Source: Streptomyces leeuwenhoekii (GTDB lineage: Bacteria > Actinomycetota > Actinomycetes > Streptomycetales > Streptomycetaceae). From it: a stretch of 64,000 nt of DNA. Below the pieces are notes generated by a model. That model was not told the origin of the DNA. It searched no databases and saw only the letters and a program-made list of their open reading frames with translations. The position numbers and the translations under genes are program-made. The stretch lies in assembly GCF_001013905.1 (NCBI RefSeq), contig NZ_LN831790.1, positions 3,176,001-3,240,000 on the forward strand, read 5' to 3'. Of this stretch, positions 32,741 to 41,106 are shown piece by piece (within the stretch, counting starts at the first letter, position 1; every line of letters begins with the position of its first letter).

Positions 32741-33988
32741 ATGAGCACAACCTTGCGTTTCGGCTCCGAACTTCGCCGTTTACGTCAGGAAGCGGGGCTG
32801 ACTCTGACCGAGTTCTCTGTGGCACTCAGTTACGACAAGGGACACCTCAGCAAGGTCGAGCGCGGGGAGCGTTCCGCGTCCCCCGAACTGGCCATGCGAT
32901 GCGACGCCTTTCTCGGCGCAAACGGCGAGCTGCAACGCCTGGCCGTCCGCCCGGTGACCGACTCGGACACCGCCGAAACCCCCACCACTCCAAGCCCTTG
33001 GCTCGCCGGTCGCCGGGCGGTGCTCGGGGCGGGCACGGGGGCGCTGATCGACCTCGGTCTGAAACTCGGCAGTCAGGCGCCCTCTGCCGTCGACCCCCTC
33101 CTTTCCTCGTTCCGCGCTCAGTTCGACCAGCTACGAAAGCTCGGCCAGTCCACCGCACCGAAGGTCTTGCTCCCCCTGCTGGAAACGCAGACACGCACGG
33201 TCGCCGGGCTGGCCGCCGATCCCCCGTCCGCCACTCGGGCCCCCGCCCTCCTGCTCGCCTCGCGATTCGCGGAGTTCACCGGCTGGATGGCCCAGGAGGC
33301 CGGAGACAGCGGCGCGGCGCTCGGCTGGACCGGTCAGGCCGCCGAACTGGCGCGCGCCGGGGGCGACCCATACCTCGGTTCCTACGCGCTCGTGCGACGC
33401 GCCCTGGTCACGCTTTACGCCGGGGACGCCGCAGGAACCGTCGCCCTGGCCCGTCGGGCCCAGAGCGGAAGGCTCCCACCGCGCATCCGGGGGCTCGCGG
33501 CCCAGCGGGAAGCGCAGGGACACGCGCTCGTCGGCGACGAACGCGCGTGCCTCCGTAGCCTCGGCAGGGCGCGAGAGCTGCTCGACAGCGACGACGCCCG
33601 CAGCGGCGGCACCGAGCCCGTGATCGGCACCACCCACGTGAGCGATCCGGCGGCGATGACGACCGGCTGGTGCCTGCACGACCTCGGTCGCCCCAAGGCC
33701 GCCGCCGAGGTCCTCGACCGGGAGTGCCAGCGCCTCCCGCCACACGCGCTGCGTACCCGCGCCCGGTATGGCTTCCGCAGGTCCTTGGCCCATGCTGCCT
33801 CCGGAGAGGTCGAGCACGCATGCGCGATCGCCGAGGAACTCCTGGGGGTGATGCCGGCCGTGCCCTCGGCGACGGTTAACAGCGACGTCCGACGCCTCGC
33901 ACGCGAACTCTCCCGGTTCCGGGGCAACCGGGCCGTACGCGATCTGCAGCCAGCGCTGGCACGGGTACTCGCCCCCGCGCACGACTGA
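32741..33988 (+). CDS. XRE-family transcriptional regulator with helical repeat domain; contains a TTA codon
   Basis: 415 residues from ATG 32741, with a strong AAGGGGAGG seven bases upstream. HTH_3 domain at residues about 7-62 (GSELRRLRQEAGLTLTEFS, YDKGHLSKVERGERS), then a Pro-rich linker (80-95), a hydrophobic patch (98-113) and an Ala/Leu/Arg-rich TPR-like helical domain to the end. Leu14 is encoded by TTA (32780-32782), the codon read by the bldA tRNA in Streptomyces, so full translation may be limited to late development. It lies 330 bp upstream of the TIR gene on the same strand and is the likely local regulator (inference). Confidence 0.85.
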   Translation: MSTTLRFGSELRRLRQEAGLTLTEFSVALSYDKGHLSKVERGERSASPELAMRCDAFLGANGELQRLAVRPVTDSDTAETPTTPSPWLAGRRAVLGAGTGALIDLGLKLGSQAPSAVDPLLSSFRAQFDQLRKLGQSTAPKVLLPLLETQTRTVAGLAADPPSATRAPALLLASRFAEFTGWMAQEAGDSGAALGWTGQAAELARAGGDPYLGSYALVRRALVTLYAGDAAGTVALARRAQSGRLPPRIRGLAAQREAQGHALVGDERACLRSLGRARELLDSDDARSGGTEPVIGTTHVSDPAAMTTGWCLHDLGRPKAAAEVLDRECQRLPPHALRTRARYGFRRSLAHAASGEVEHACAIAEELLGVMPAVPSATVNSDVRRLARELSRFRGNRAVRDLQPALARVLAPAHD

Positions 33989-34318
33989 CACCGGCTGCAC
34001 GACCGACACCAGCTCGAGGCGCCCGGCCCGTCGGGCTACCCGATCCTCCATTCCTTCAGCCCCCCGATCTCCGGTGGCACCCTCCGTCCCCGTCCGACGC
34101 ATCGCACCGTGCTCCCGTCCCCTTCGGGACTGCCCGCGATCACTGACGCTCCGGGCGGCGCATCCGCATCCGTACGCCCTTCTGTGAATGCCCCATGCCC
34201 TCACACGGTCGGGAGCTCATGGCCCGAGTTGGGCCGCGGCCTCGGAGCCCCGGTCCGCAGCCCTGCGCTCCTCCCCATTCACCCCGTCTTCCGTCTTCCT
34301 CTCGCGAAGGGAACCTCC
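33989..34318. other. 330-bp gap between the XRE and TIR genes
   Basis: No gene seen. The start of the gap carries a short near-duplication (GACTGACACCGGCTGCAC / GACCGACACCAGCTCGAG, 33985-34018). GAAGGG at 34306-34311 is the TIR Shine-Dalgarno sequence. A separate promoter for the trio probably lies here, but no clear -35/-10 could be assigned. Confidence 0.4.
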
Positions 34319-35113
34319 ATGCCCGACGTCTTCGTCAACTACCGGACAGGGGACGAGGAATCCGCGGCCACCATGATCGCCCGGGAACTCGCCCGGCGGT
34401 TCGGCGGCGAGCGGATCTTCTTCGCCAGCAATTCGATCGAGCCCGGTCACCGCTTCCCGGTGGAACTGATCAAGGCGGTGGAGGAGTGTGAGGCGCTCCT
34501 CGCCGTGATCGGCTCGCGCTGGACGGAGGTACGGGACACCGACGGCCGGCCCGCCCTCGAAGCCGAGCATGACTGGACCCGTCGGGAGATCCAGACCGCG
34601 CTCGACCGCGGGATCCTGGTGATTCCCGTGCTCGTCGGAAAGGCCGCGAGGATCGACCGCGCCGTCCTCCCGGACGACCTGCGAGAACTGGCGGACTGCC
34701 AGTACCGGCGGTTCGACCACCGCAACGCCGACGCGGACCTGACGGCACTCGGCGACGCCCTCGCCAGGCTGCTGCCCGAGCTGGGCGCGGTGGACCGCGA
34801 CGCCCGCGCGGCCCGGGAGCGGGCGGAGGCAAAGTCCCGCAAGCAACCAGCCCAGAAGCGCGGGCACACCAGGATGCGCACGCGGGACGTCGAGCAGCGG
34901 GTGCGTGGCGGCATCGGGAACCTCAACGGAGACCTGTCCGGCACCTTCGTCAACGAGCCGCAGGGGCCCGTGAACACCGGTCGGGGCCACCAGTACAACG
35001 CGCCCCACTTCCAGGGCGACAACACCGGGGTCCAGTTCACGGCGGGTGACAACAGCGGTACGGTCCACCAGCGCTTCGAGCGCGAGCGCCGGCGCTCGGA
35101 CGACGGACGATGA
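34319..35113 (+). CDS. TIR-domain protein with C-terminal Gly/Asn-rich signalling-type motif
   Basis: 264 residues from ATG 34319. Residues 1-155 form a TIR_2-type domain: DVFVNYRTGDE (box 1 strand and BB region), FFASNSIEPG, LLAVIGSRWTE and DWTRREIQTAL-x5-VIPVLV. Glu90 in RREI aligns with the catalytic glutamate of NAD-cleaving TIR domains such as SARM1, so NADase or cyclic ADP-ribose-type chemistry is plausible. A charged linker (158-195) leads to a Gly/Asn-rich tail with repeated N-x-G units, including VNEPQGPVNTGRGHQY (211-226). A near copy of that motif opens the next protein. Overlaps it by four bases. Probably the effector of a defence or cell-death unit. Confidence 0.85.
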   Translation: MPDVFVNYRTGDEESAATMIARELARRFGGERIFFASNSIEPGHRFPVELIKAVEECEALLAVIGSRWTEVRDTDGRPALEAEHDWTRREIQTALDRGILVIPVLVGKAARIDRAVLPDDLRELADCQYRRFDHRNADADLTALGDALARLLPELGAVDRDARAARERAEAKSRKQPAQKRGHTRMRTRDVEQRVRGGIGNLNGDLSGTFVNEPQGPVNTGRGHQYNAPHFQGDNTGVQFTAGDNSGTVHQRFERERRRSDDGR

Positions 35114-37101
35114 CCGAGCGGGAACGCGTCACCGTCAACGATCCGCGTGGCCCGGTGAACAACGGCGCGGGGTCCCAGTACGTCTACTACGGCTCCGGCG
35201 CGGACTGGATGACCCGCAAAAGGGTCGAGACGCTCCGGATCGCCCGCGAGGATCGGGCCCGCCTGGCCGACCGGTTCGTTCCGCCGGTGGGCTACCGCAT
35301 CGCAGCCGACCGCTTGGAGAAGCCCGGAACGGTGGTGATGCTGGAGGCTCCGCCCGGCAGCGGCCGCCGCGCCGCGGCGATCATGCTGCTGCACGAGCTC
35401 GGTGAGGACGGGGGCGGCGACGAGCAGGGGGTCCGGTTCGAGGAACTCCCCGCCGCGGAGGACAAGGACGAACCTCCTTTCAACCCCGGTGAGGGGGACC
35501 GTTTCCTCCTCGACCTTTCCGGACTCACCGACGAGGAGGCGTACGTCAGGGCCCAGCGCCGCCTGGCCGTGCGCAGGTCACAGATCCAGGAGGCGGGGGC
35601 CCACATGGTCGTCGTCCTCCCAGCAGACATGAAACACGCCCACGCGCCGGACTTCGAACCGCACACCGTGACGCTGGGGCGCCCCCGGGGCCTCGCCGTC
35701 GTCACCCGGTACCTCCGCATGGACTGGATGCCCTTCGGTCCTGCCGACCTTGGGAGCACAGAATTCCGACGACTGTGCGAGCGCTCTCCCATGCGGGAAC
35801 TGGCGCGACTCGCGGGGCTGGTGCGGACCGCTCGTGACAGCGGCCGGTTCGGCGCCGACTTCGCGGGCTGGCTCGACCAGGCGATGCACGCGATCACCGA
35901 CCGTGCCGACGAGGTGGCCCGCCAGATGGCGACGGTCCGCACCGCGCCCGATCGGGCCCTGCTCCTCGCGGCAGCCATGTTCGAGGAGGCCGACGCCGAC
36001 AGCGTCTACGAGGCGTGGCACGGCCTGATGAGGACGGTGAGGCACGAGGAAGAGGCGACGTGCGAGCTGGCCCGGACGGATTTCGGGTCGCGGTTGGCGG
36101 CGCTCGGGATCGAGCGGGACGCGGACGGACGGCTGCGCTTCGGACGGCTGGCCTACGCCGACGCGCTCCGGGCGTACTTCTGGGCGAACTTCCCCGGTGT
36201 GCGCGACGACCTCAGGGACTGGATCGGCAGTGCCTCCGGACTCCGCGGTCTGACCACCGATGACCGTGTGAACGTCGTCGTCCGCTTCAGCGAACGGTCG
36301 CTGGCCGTCGGACGGCCCGACCATCTCTTCGATCTCGTGGTCCGCTGGGCGGACAGCGCGACCGGGACGTCCTGTGATCCGAGAGCGGTGTCGGCGCTCG
36401 AACTCGGCCTCGGTCACGAGAGGTTCGGGGGATGGTTCCGCAAGCGGATATACACGTGTGTGAGGTCACCCGGACCTTTGTCGGACGGTCTCGCCCGCGC
36501 CCTGACCGCCGGCTGTGCCGGGAGCATCGGCGCGACGCACCCGGATCAGGCGGTGGTGCGGCTCCATTACCTCGCCGTGCGGAAGGGGGAGGCGACGCGC
36601 GAGGCCCGCGAGGCACTTCTCGACCTCGCCGGCCGCGACCGCCGGCTCTACCGGTTGTTGATCGACCGCGCGCGGGACCGCATGCGCCGGGAACCGCACG
36701 GAGCAGAGTCCCATCTCCGCCTGCTCACGGAGCTGTTGCGAGGCGACCGGGCGCCGGACCCGCCGCCCTGGCCGGAGCTGTTCCTGGGATGGGGGACAGT
36801 TTTCTCCTACCCGCCGACGGATCTCTGGAACCCGCTGGTGAGTAGCTGGCTGAACGCCGTGACGGCTGACAGTACGCGGGAGATGGCGCTGGGCGTGATG
36901 GTCGGGGCGGCGCGCGGTCGCCCGGCCGCTCTCCACCGCCTCTATGCCATCGCCTGCGACTGGGCGGGAACCGCGCGCCACTCCTCCCGGGCCGCTGTCG
37001 CCGCCCTCTTCTGGCAGCACATCGACCATGCGCAGTACGCCCGCTCAACAAGTTCGAAGCGTGCGGGCGCCCGGCCTCGGACCACGGAAGAGACACGATG
37101 A
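35110..37101 (+). CDS. Large NLR/STAND-like protein with N-terminal Gly/Asn motif and degenerate P-loop
   Basis: 663 residues, ATGA-coupled to the TIR gene. Residues 9-24 (VNDPRGPVNNGAGSQY) match the TIR tail at 11 of 16 positions. A short linker leads to a P-loop-like site, LEAPPGSGRR (78-87), with Arg at the usual Lys position, and a Walker-B-like RFLLDLSG (131-138, Asp135), then VVVLP as sensor strand. The remaining 450 residues are alpha-helical with no clear repeat, the place where NLR-like proteins carry sensor domains. ATP binding is uncertain because of the Lys-to-Arg change. Likely a receptor or regulator that recruits the TIR effector through the shared motif (inference). Confidence 0.7.
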   Translation: MTERERVTVNDPRGPVNNGAGSQYVYYGSGADWMTRKRVETLRIAREDRARLADRFVPPVGYRIAADRLEKPGTVVMLEAPPGSGRRAAAIMLLHELGEDGGGDEQGVRFEELPAAEDKDEPPFNPGEGDRFLLDLSGLTDEEAYVRAQRRLAVRRSQIQEAGAHMVVVLPADMKHAHAPDFEPHTVTLGRPRGLAVVTRYLRMDWMPFGPADLGSTEFRRLCERSPMRELARLAGLVRTARDSGRFGADFAGWLDQAMHAITDRADEVARQMATVRTAPDRALLLAAAMFEEADADSVYEAWHGLMRTVRHEEEATCELARTDFGSRLAALGIERDADGRLRFGRLAYADALRAYFWANFPGVRDDLRDWIGSASGLRGLTTDDRVNVVVRFSERSLAVGRPDHLFDLVVRWADSATGTSCDPRAVSALELGLGHERFGGWFRKRIYTCVRSPGPLSDGLARALTAGCAGSIGATHPDQAVVRLHYLAVRKGEATREAREALLDLAGRDRRLYRLLIDRARDRMRREPHGAESHLRLLTELLRGDRAPDPPPWPELFLGWGTVFSYPPTDLWNPLVSSWLNAVTADSTREMALGVMVGAARGRPAALHRLYAIACDWAGTARHSSRAAVAALFWQHIDHAQYARSTSSKRAGARPRTTEETR

Positions 37102-38489
37102 GACACCGCTTTCCCAGCCTGCTGTTCGTCGCTCTCTGCGGCCTCGCACCGGCCGTGCTCGGTAACCTCCTGCACTGGTCGGCGTGGCTATGGGGCTTCA
37201 TGTCCATGGTCACGACCTCGGGCACCCTGCTGCTCGTCATGACGGTCCTCGGCGGTGGCCGCGCGTCAGTCGATCGGTACGAGACCGGGGAACCTGAGCC
37301 GCCCGCGGCGCCGGCGGAGCCGCCGTACCAGGAGGCCCGGGTGGTCGACGCGGCACTGCCGAGCGCGACGGACGGCTACGATTTTCTCTTCTCCGCCACT
37401 GTGTGGTGGAGGCCGGTCGCCGAGCACGCCGACAGGTCCGACGCCGCTTCCCCGGCCCTCGCCGTGTCCTCGATCATCAGCCGGGCCCTGGAGGTGGTCC
37501 GCCACGAGGAGCCCGGCCGGGCGAGCTTCGCGCGATATCTCCTGGAGGGGGAGCTGGGCGTCCCACTCCCGGACCGGAGCGGACGGGTGACGTCGCTGGC
37601 GGCCGATGTGACGCTGGCCCTCGCCCCTGCTGACCGCGAGCGTCTGCGGAGGTTGAACGACCTTCGCAAGGACGAGGAGATCTGGGAGTACGAGCGCCAA
37701 CACGAGCGCAACAAGCGGCGCTACCTCGGTGACGACGTACTCAAGAGCACGGGCAGCGCGGTGGTGTGGTGGCTGACCCGTCACGAGGACGAAATCGAGA
37801 AGGCGGTCGACATGATCGGCCCGCTCGCCCAAATCTCGGCTGCGGCCAACGACGAGGAGGTGCCCGAGCTCTTCCGCCACCTGCTGGTCCCACCCGTGGG
37901 CGCGCGAAGCGAAGCGACCGTCGGGGGCCCGCTGTGGGACGGACACGGCCAGGGAGGAGGGACGTTCGACCGCGAGGAGGAGGAAGTAGGGGTTTCGGAT
38001 CGGCTGCGCCTGTTGCTGGCGGCGGTGGGCCTGAAGCCGGACATGGACGAGTACACGGTTCTCGTGCACCGTGTGGTGCGGAGCCTGGAAGCGGCCGGGC
38101 TGCACGAGGCCGCCGAGGAGATCAGGCGGGCCATTCTTCTGACGGCCGACGGGGCCGGGGGCGAGGAGCCGGAGGGTGGGCCTTCGGGCGAGGGGGACAC
38201 CGCGGACCCCTGGTCGCCCGGCTTCCCAGCCTCCGAAGACTCACCATTCGCCGACGCGGCCGCGGGTGCGGGTGCGGGTGCGGGTACGGGCGCGGACCAG
38301 GATGTCGACACAGGCGCGGGCACGTTCACCTCGAGTGACGGGGAGAGCGGTGCGGGCGAACGGAGCCAAGGCTGGTGGGAGACGAGCGAGAGCGACATGA
38401 CACCGCCGCACTTTTGGGACACCTCGCACCGCCCGCACCGGCCCGCCTCGCCTCACGAACGGGACGGAAACGACGAGGACGGCAACTGA
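37098..38489 (+). CDS. Two-TM membrane protein of the TIR trio
   Basis: 463 residues, ATGA-coupled to the NLR-like gene. Two N-terminal transmembrane helices (about 6-24 and 31-52) are followed by a cytoplasmic domain: YDFLFSATVWWRP (strand, vaguely SPFH/band-7-like), AVSSIISRALEVV, a very charged helix (ADRERLRRLNDLRKDEEIWEY...ERNKRRYLGDD), then SAVVWWLTRHEDEIEKAVDMIG. The last 120 residues are disordered, with an Ala-Gly microrepeat encoded by GGGTGC units (38262-38290) and a Trp-rich end (QGWWETS, HFWDTS). It may anchor the system at the membrane or be its sensor. No known family is assigned with confidence. Confidence 0.65.
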   Translation: MRHRFPSLLFVALCGLAPAVLGNLLHWSAWLWGFMSMVTTSGTLLLVMTVLGGGRASVDRYETGEPEPPAAPAEPPYQEARVVDAALPSATDGYDFLFSATVWWRPVAEHADRSDAASPALAVSSIISRALEVVRHEEPGRASFARYLLEGELGVPLPDRSGRVTSLAADVTLALAPADRERLRRLNDLRKDEEIWEYERQHERNKRRYLGDDVLKSTGSAVVWWLTRHEDEIEKAVDMIGPLAQISAAANDEEVPELFRHLLVPPVGARSEATVGGPLWDGHGQGGGTFDREEEEVGVSDRLRLLLAAVGLKPDMDEYTVLVHRVVRSLEAAGLHEAAEEIRRAILLTADGAGGEEPEGGPSGEGDTADPWSPGFPASEDSPFADAAAGAGAGAGTGADQDVDTGAGTFTSSDGESGAGERSQGWWETSESDMTPPHFWDTSHRPHRPASPHERDGNDEDGN

Positions 38490-38764
38490 TCCGGTAGGTG
38501 ATCGGCTCTCCGAAGCTCCCCTGCAGCCCACGTCGCCACAGGGGGCCCTTTCCTCCCTCGAGACCGGGCGGGACCATCACTTACCCGGCCACTGGCCCGG
38601 GCAACGGCGGAGAGGAGAGGCAGGAGACACTCGAAATCAGGGCACCGCGGAACATGGCGCGCGATCCCCAGTCGGTACTTCCATGTGCCCGCGGAGACCT
38701 GCTCTCGCCACTCGATGGGGCTGCGTCACCAGAATCGCTCCGATATTCCAGCGCGGAAGAAAGC
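38490..38764. other. Non-coding end of the TIR island
   Basis: About 275 bp between the membrane-protein stop and the ychF terminator. Only short unconvincing ORFs occur; no repeat, tRNA or attachment-site-like duplication was recognised that would mark an insertion boundary. Confidence 0.4.
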
Positions 38765-38796
38765 AAGGGGCCCGACCCCGGGGGGTCGGGCCCCTT
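38765..38796. terminator. Strong bidirectional terminator between the TIR trio and ychF
   Basis: AAGGGGCCCGACCCC and GGGGTCGGGCCCCTT form a 15-bp perfect dyad with almost no loop (the apical pairs probably open). It is 48 bp past the ychF stop and also faces transcription arriving from the trio. Confidence 0.8.
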
Positions 38797-38844
38797 CCGA
38801 CCTGAACGTTGGCCAGTTAAGCGACGTACTGTGATTTCACCCGC

Positions 38845-39933
38845 TCAGACGTTGAAGCGGAACTCCACCACGTCTCCGTCCTGCATCACATAGTCCTTGC
38901 CCTCCATGCGGGCCTTGCCCTTGGCGCGGGCCTCGGCGACCGAGCCGGTCTCGACCAGGTCGTCGAAGGAGATGACCTCGGCCTTGATGAAGCCCTTCTG
39001 GAAGTCGGTGTGGATGACACCGGCGGCCTCGGGGGCGGTGGCGCCCTTCTTGATGGTCCAGGCGCGGGATTCCTTGGGGCCGGCGGTGAGGTAGGTCTGC
39101 AGGCCCAGGGTGGTGAAGCCGACGCGGGCCAGGGTGGCAAGGCCGGGCTCGGTCGCGCCGACCGACTCCAGCAGCTCCATGGCGTCCGCCTCGTCGAGCT
39201 CGGCGAGGTCGGCCTCCAGCTTGGCGTTGAGGAAGATCGCCTCGGCGGGGGCGACCAGGGCGCGCTGCTCGTTCTTGAAGTCCTCGTCGACCAGCTCGTC
39301 CTCGTCGACGTTGAAGACGTAGAGGAAGGGCTTGGTGGTGAGCAGGTGCAGGTCGTGGAGGAGCTCGGCGCGCTCGCTGCCCTGGACGATGCCGTGGGCG
39401 AAGAGCGTGTCGCCCTTCTCCAGGATCTCCTGGGCCTCCTCGACCGCCTTCACCTTGGGCTGGACGTCCTTCTTGATCCGGGACTCCTTCTGGAGCCGGG
39501 GAAGGACCTTCTCGATCGTCTGGAGGTCGGCCAGGATCAGCTCGGTGTTGATGGTCTCGATGTCGTCCTTGGGCGAGACCTTGCCGTCGACGTGGACGAC
39601 GTTCTCGTCCTTGAAGGCGCGGATGACCTGGCAGATCGCGTCGGACTCACGGATGTTCGCGAGGAACTTGTTGCCCAGGCCCTCGCCCTCGCTGGCGCCG
39701 CGCACGATGCCGGCGATGTCGACGAAGTCGACGGTGGCCGGGATGATCCGCTCCGACGAGAAGATCTCGGCCAGCTTGGCCAGCCGGGCGTCCGGCACGC
39801 CCACGACGCCGACGTTGGGCTCGATCGTGGCGAACGGGTAGTTGGCCGCCAGCACGTCGTTCTTGGTCAGGGCGTTGAACAGGGTCGACTTGCCGACATT
39901 GGGCAGACCGACGATTCCGATCGTGAGCGACAC
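38845..39933 (-). CDS. ychF: Redox-regulated ATPase YchF (OLA1 family)
   Basis: 362 residues from GTG 39933 (VSLTIGIVGLPNVGKST); upstream codons are non-conserved. Obg-related fold: G1 GLPNVGKST (9-17), DFVDIAGIVRGASEGEGLGNKFL (G3 region), a coiled-coil insertion (about 130-200) and a C-terminal TGS domain (from about 275, LQTYLTAGPKESRAWTI...GDVVEFRFNV). The G4 motif is the YchF variant (NVDE), which explains ATP rather than GTP preference. It binds ribosomes and modulates stress responses. Length equals the family norm of about 363. Confidence 0.96.
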   Translation of the reverse strand: MSLTIGIVGLPNVGKSTLFNALTKNDVLAANYPFATIEPNVGVVGVPDARLAKLAEIFSSERIIPATVDFVDIAGIVRGASEGEGLGNKFLANIRESDAICQVIRAFKDENVVHVDGKVSPKDDIETINTELILADLQTIEKVLPRLQKESRIKKDVQPKVKAVEEAQEILEKGDTLFAHGIVQGSERAELLHDLHLLTTKPFLYVFNVDEDELVDEDFKNEQRALVAPAEAIFLNAKLEADLAELDEADAMELLESVGATEPGLATLARVGFTTLGLQTYLTAGPKESRAWTIKKGATAPEAAGVIHTDFQKGFIKAEVISFDDLVETGSVAEARAKGKARMEGKDYVMQDGDVVEFRFNV

Positions 39934-40159
39934 GTTGCGACTTCCCGTACGTGAGGATGAAAGGACTGGGACTGGGGACTGGACTTCGGCTTCCTGGGCC
40001 CGGGTCCCTCGTGGCTGGCAGGGGCGACGCGCGGGCCGATCCACCAGTCTACGGCGTGCCGCGCCTCGGCCCCGGCCCGATGTCGAACGCTTGGTCAAGC
40101 CGGGCCCGTCGGCGTGTCTGAGGGCTGATTCAGCACATAAACCGACCTAAGTTGGTCCA

Positions 40160-40969
40160 GTGGAGCAACACAGGACGCGACCCCCGTATCACGGCCCGCG
40201 ACCGAGCGGGCCTCCCCTGCCCCCGCAGTCGGGCCGGAGCCCGGCCGGTGACGCCGCGGACGGACCGGCGAGGGCCGCGCCGGCGCCGGACCCCGCGGCC
40301 GGGCGCCGCGCCGGGAACGGGCCTGCCCCGCGCCCGGGCGGACGTGCGGCGGAGGGCGGTCTGGTCCGGCAGGGCAAGGGGCCCGGTCAGGCCGGGGCGC
40401 GGGGCCGGCCGGTCCGGCAGGTACCGCGCGGCGGTGCGGGCCGGGCCGCGCCGGTTTCCGGGCGGCCCGGCACTCCCCGGACCGCCCGGAAACCCGCGCG
40501 GCCCGGCCGCCCGGCACCGCGCGCCCGTCCGCCTCTCGTCACCCGTGCCGCAGGAGTCGTACGCGCCGTGCGGCGGATGCCCGACCCGCGGCTGACCGGG
40601 CTGGGCACCGGGGTGTTCTGCCTGGCCGTGATGGTCGCGCTGGGGTGCCTCGACCGGTTGCTGTTCGGCTCGTCCCTGACGGTGTACGGCGTGCTGTTCC
40701 TGCCGGTGTGCGCGCTGACCGGGCTGTGGGTACGCCCGGGGGACGTGCTGACCGCGCCCATCGTGGTGCCGATCGCGTTCGCCCTGGGGCTGGTCGCCGT
40801 CGCCGAGAGCGGGGAGGGGGCCGGCGGGCGGCTGGCTGGCCTGGTGACCGCGCTGGCGATGGGGGCGGGGTGGCTGTACGGGGGGACGCTGCTGACCGGG
40901 CTCCTCGTGGTGGTCCGCAGGATCCGCCTGATCCGGCGCCGCGCCGCCCGGAACCGCCCGTCGACGTAA
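40160..40969 (+). CDS. DUF6542-type membrane protein with long basic disordered N-terminus
   Basis: 269 residues from GTG 40160. The first 130 residues are Pro/Gly/Arg-rich and disordered. Residues about 143-255 hold four hydrophobic helices (LTGLGTGVFCLAVMVALGCLD, VYGVLFLPVCALTGLWV, VPIAFALGLVAVA, LAGLVTALAMGAGWLY), matching actinobacterial DUF6542 proteins. Function unknown. Divergent from ychF across 226 bp. The 3' end lies in a tandem repeat that supplies the stop codon. Confidence 0.7.
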   Translation: MEQHRTRPPYHGPRPSGPPLPPQSGRSPAGDAADGPARAAPAPDPAAGRRAGNGPAPRPGGRAAEGGLVRQGKGPGQAGARGRPVRQVPRGGAGRAAPVSGRPGTPRTARKPARPGRPAPRARPPLVTRAAGVVRAVRRMPDPRLTGLGTGVFCLAVMVALGCLDRLLFGSSLTVYGVLFLPVCALTGLWVRPGDVLTAPIVVPIAFALGLVAVAESGEGAGGRLAGLVTALAMGAGWLYGGTLLTGLLVVVRRIRLIRRRAARNRPST

Positions 40970-41063
40970 GCCCCACCGGAACCGCCCGCCGAGGTGAGCC
41001 CCACCCGGAACCGCCCGCCCGCCGAGGTGAGTCCCACCGGAACCGCCCGCCGAGGTGAGCGCC
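40950..41063. repeat. Four-copy 28-32-bp tandem repeat spanning the stop of the DUF6542 gene
   Basis: Copies begin GGAACCGCCCG at 40950, 40978, 41007 and 41039. Each continues (T/C)CGA(C/G)GT(A/G)AGCCCCACC with small indels. The first copy encodes the last residues and the TAA stop of the membrane protein; later copies are non-coding and carry TGA at the same place. Confidence 0.9.
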
Positions 41064-41106
41064 GTCGGCACCCGGCGACGGCTGTCCGCGCGGGCGCCGG
41101 CGGGGC

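Noticed and set aside
37098..38489. The third trio protein as a true flotillin
   Set aside because: Only one short strand looks SPFH-like and the rest differs from flotillins, so the name is not used.
31822..38844. Prophage or integrative element
   Set aside because: No integrase, transposase, tRNA end or flanking direct repeat was seen, although the region looks accessory.
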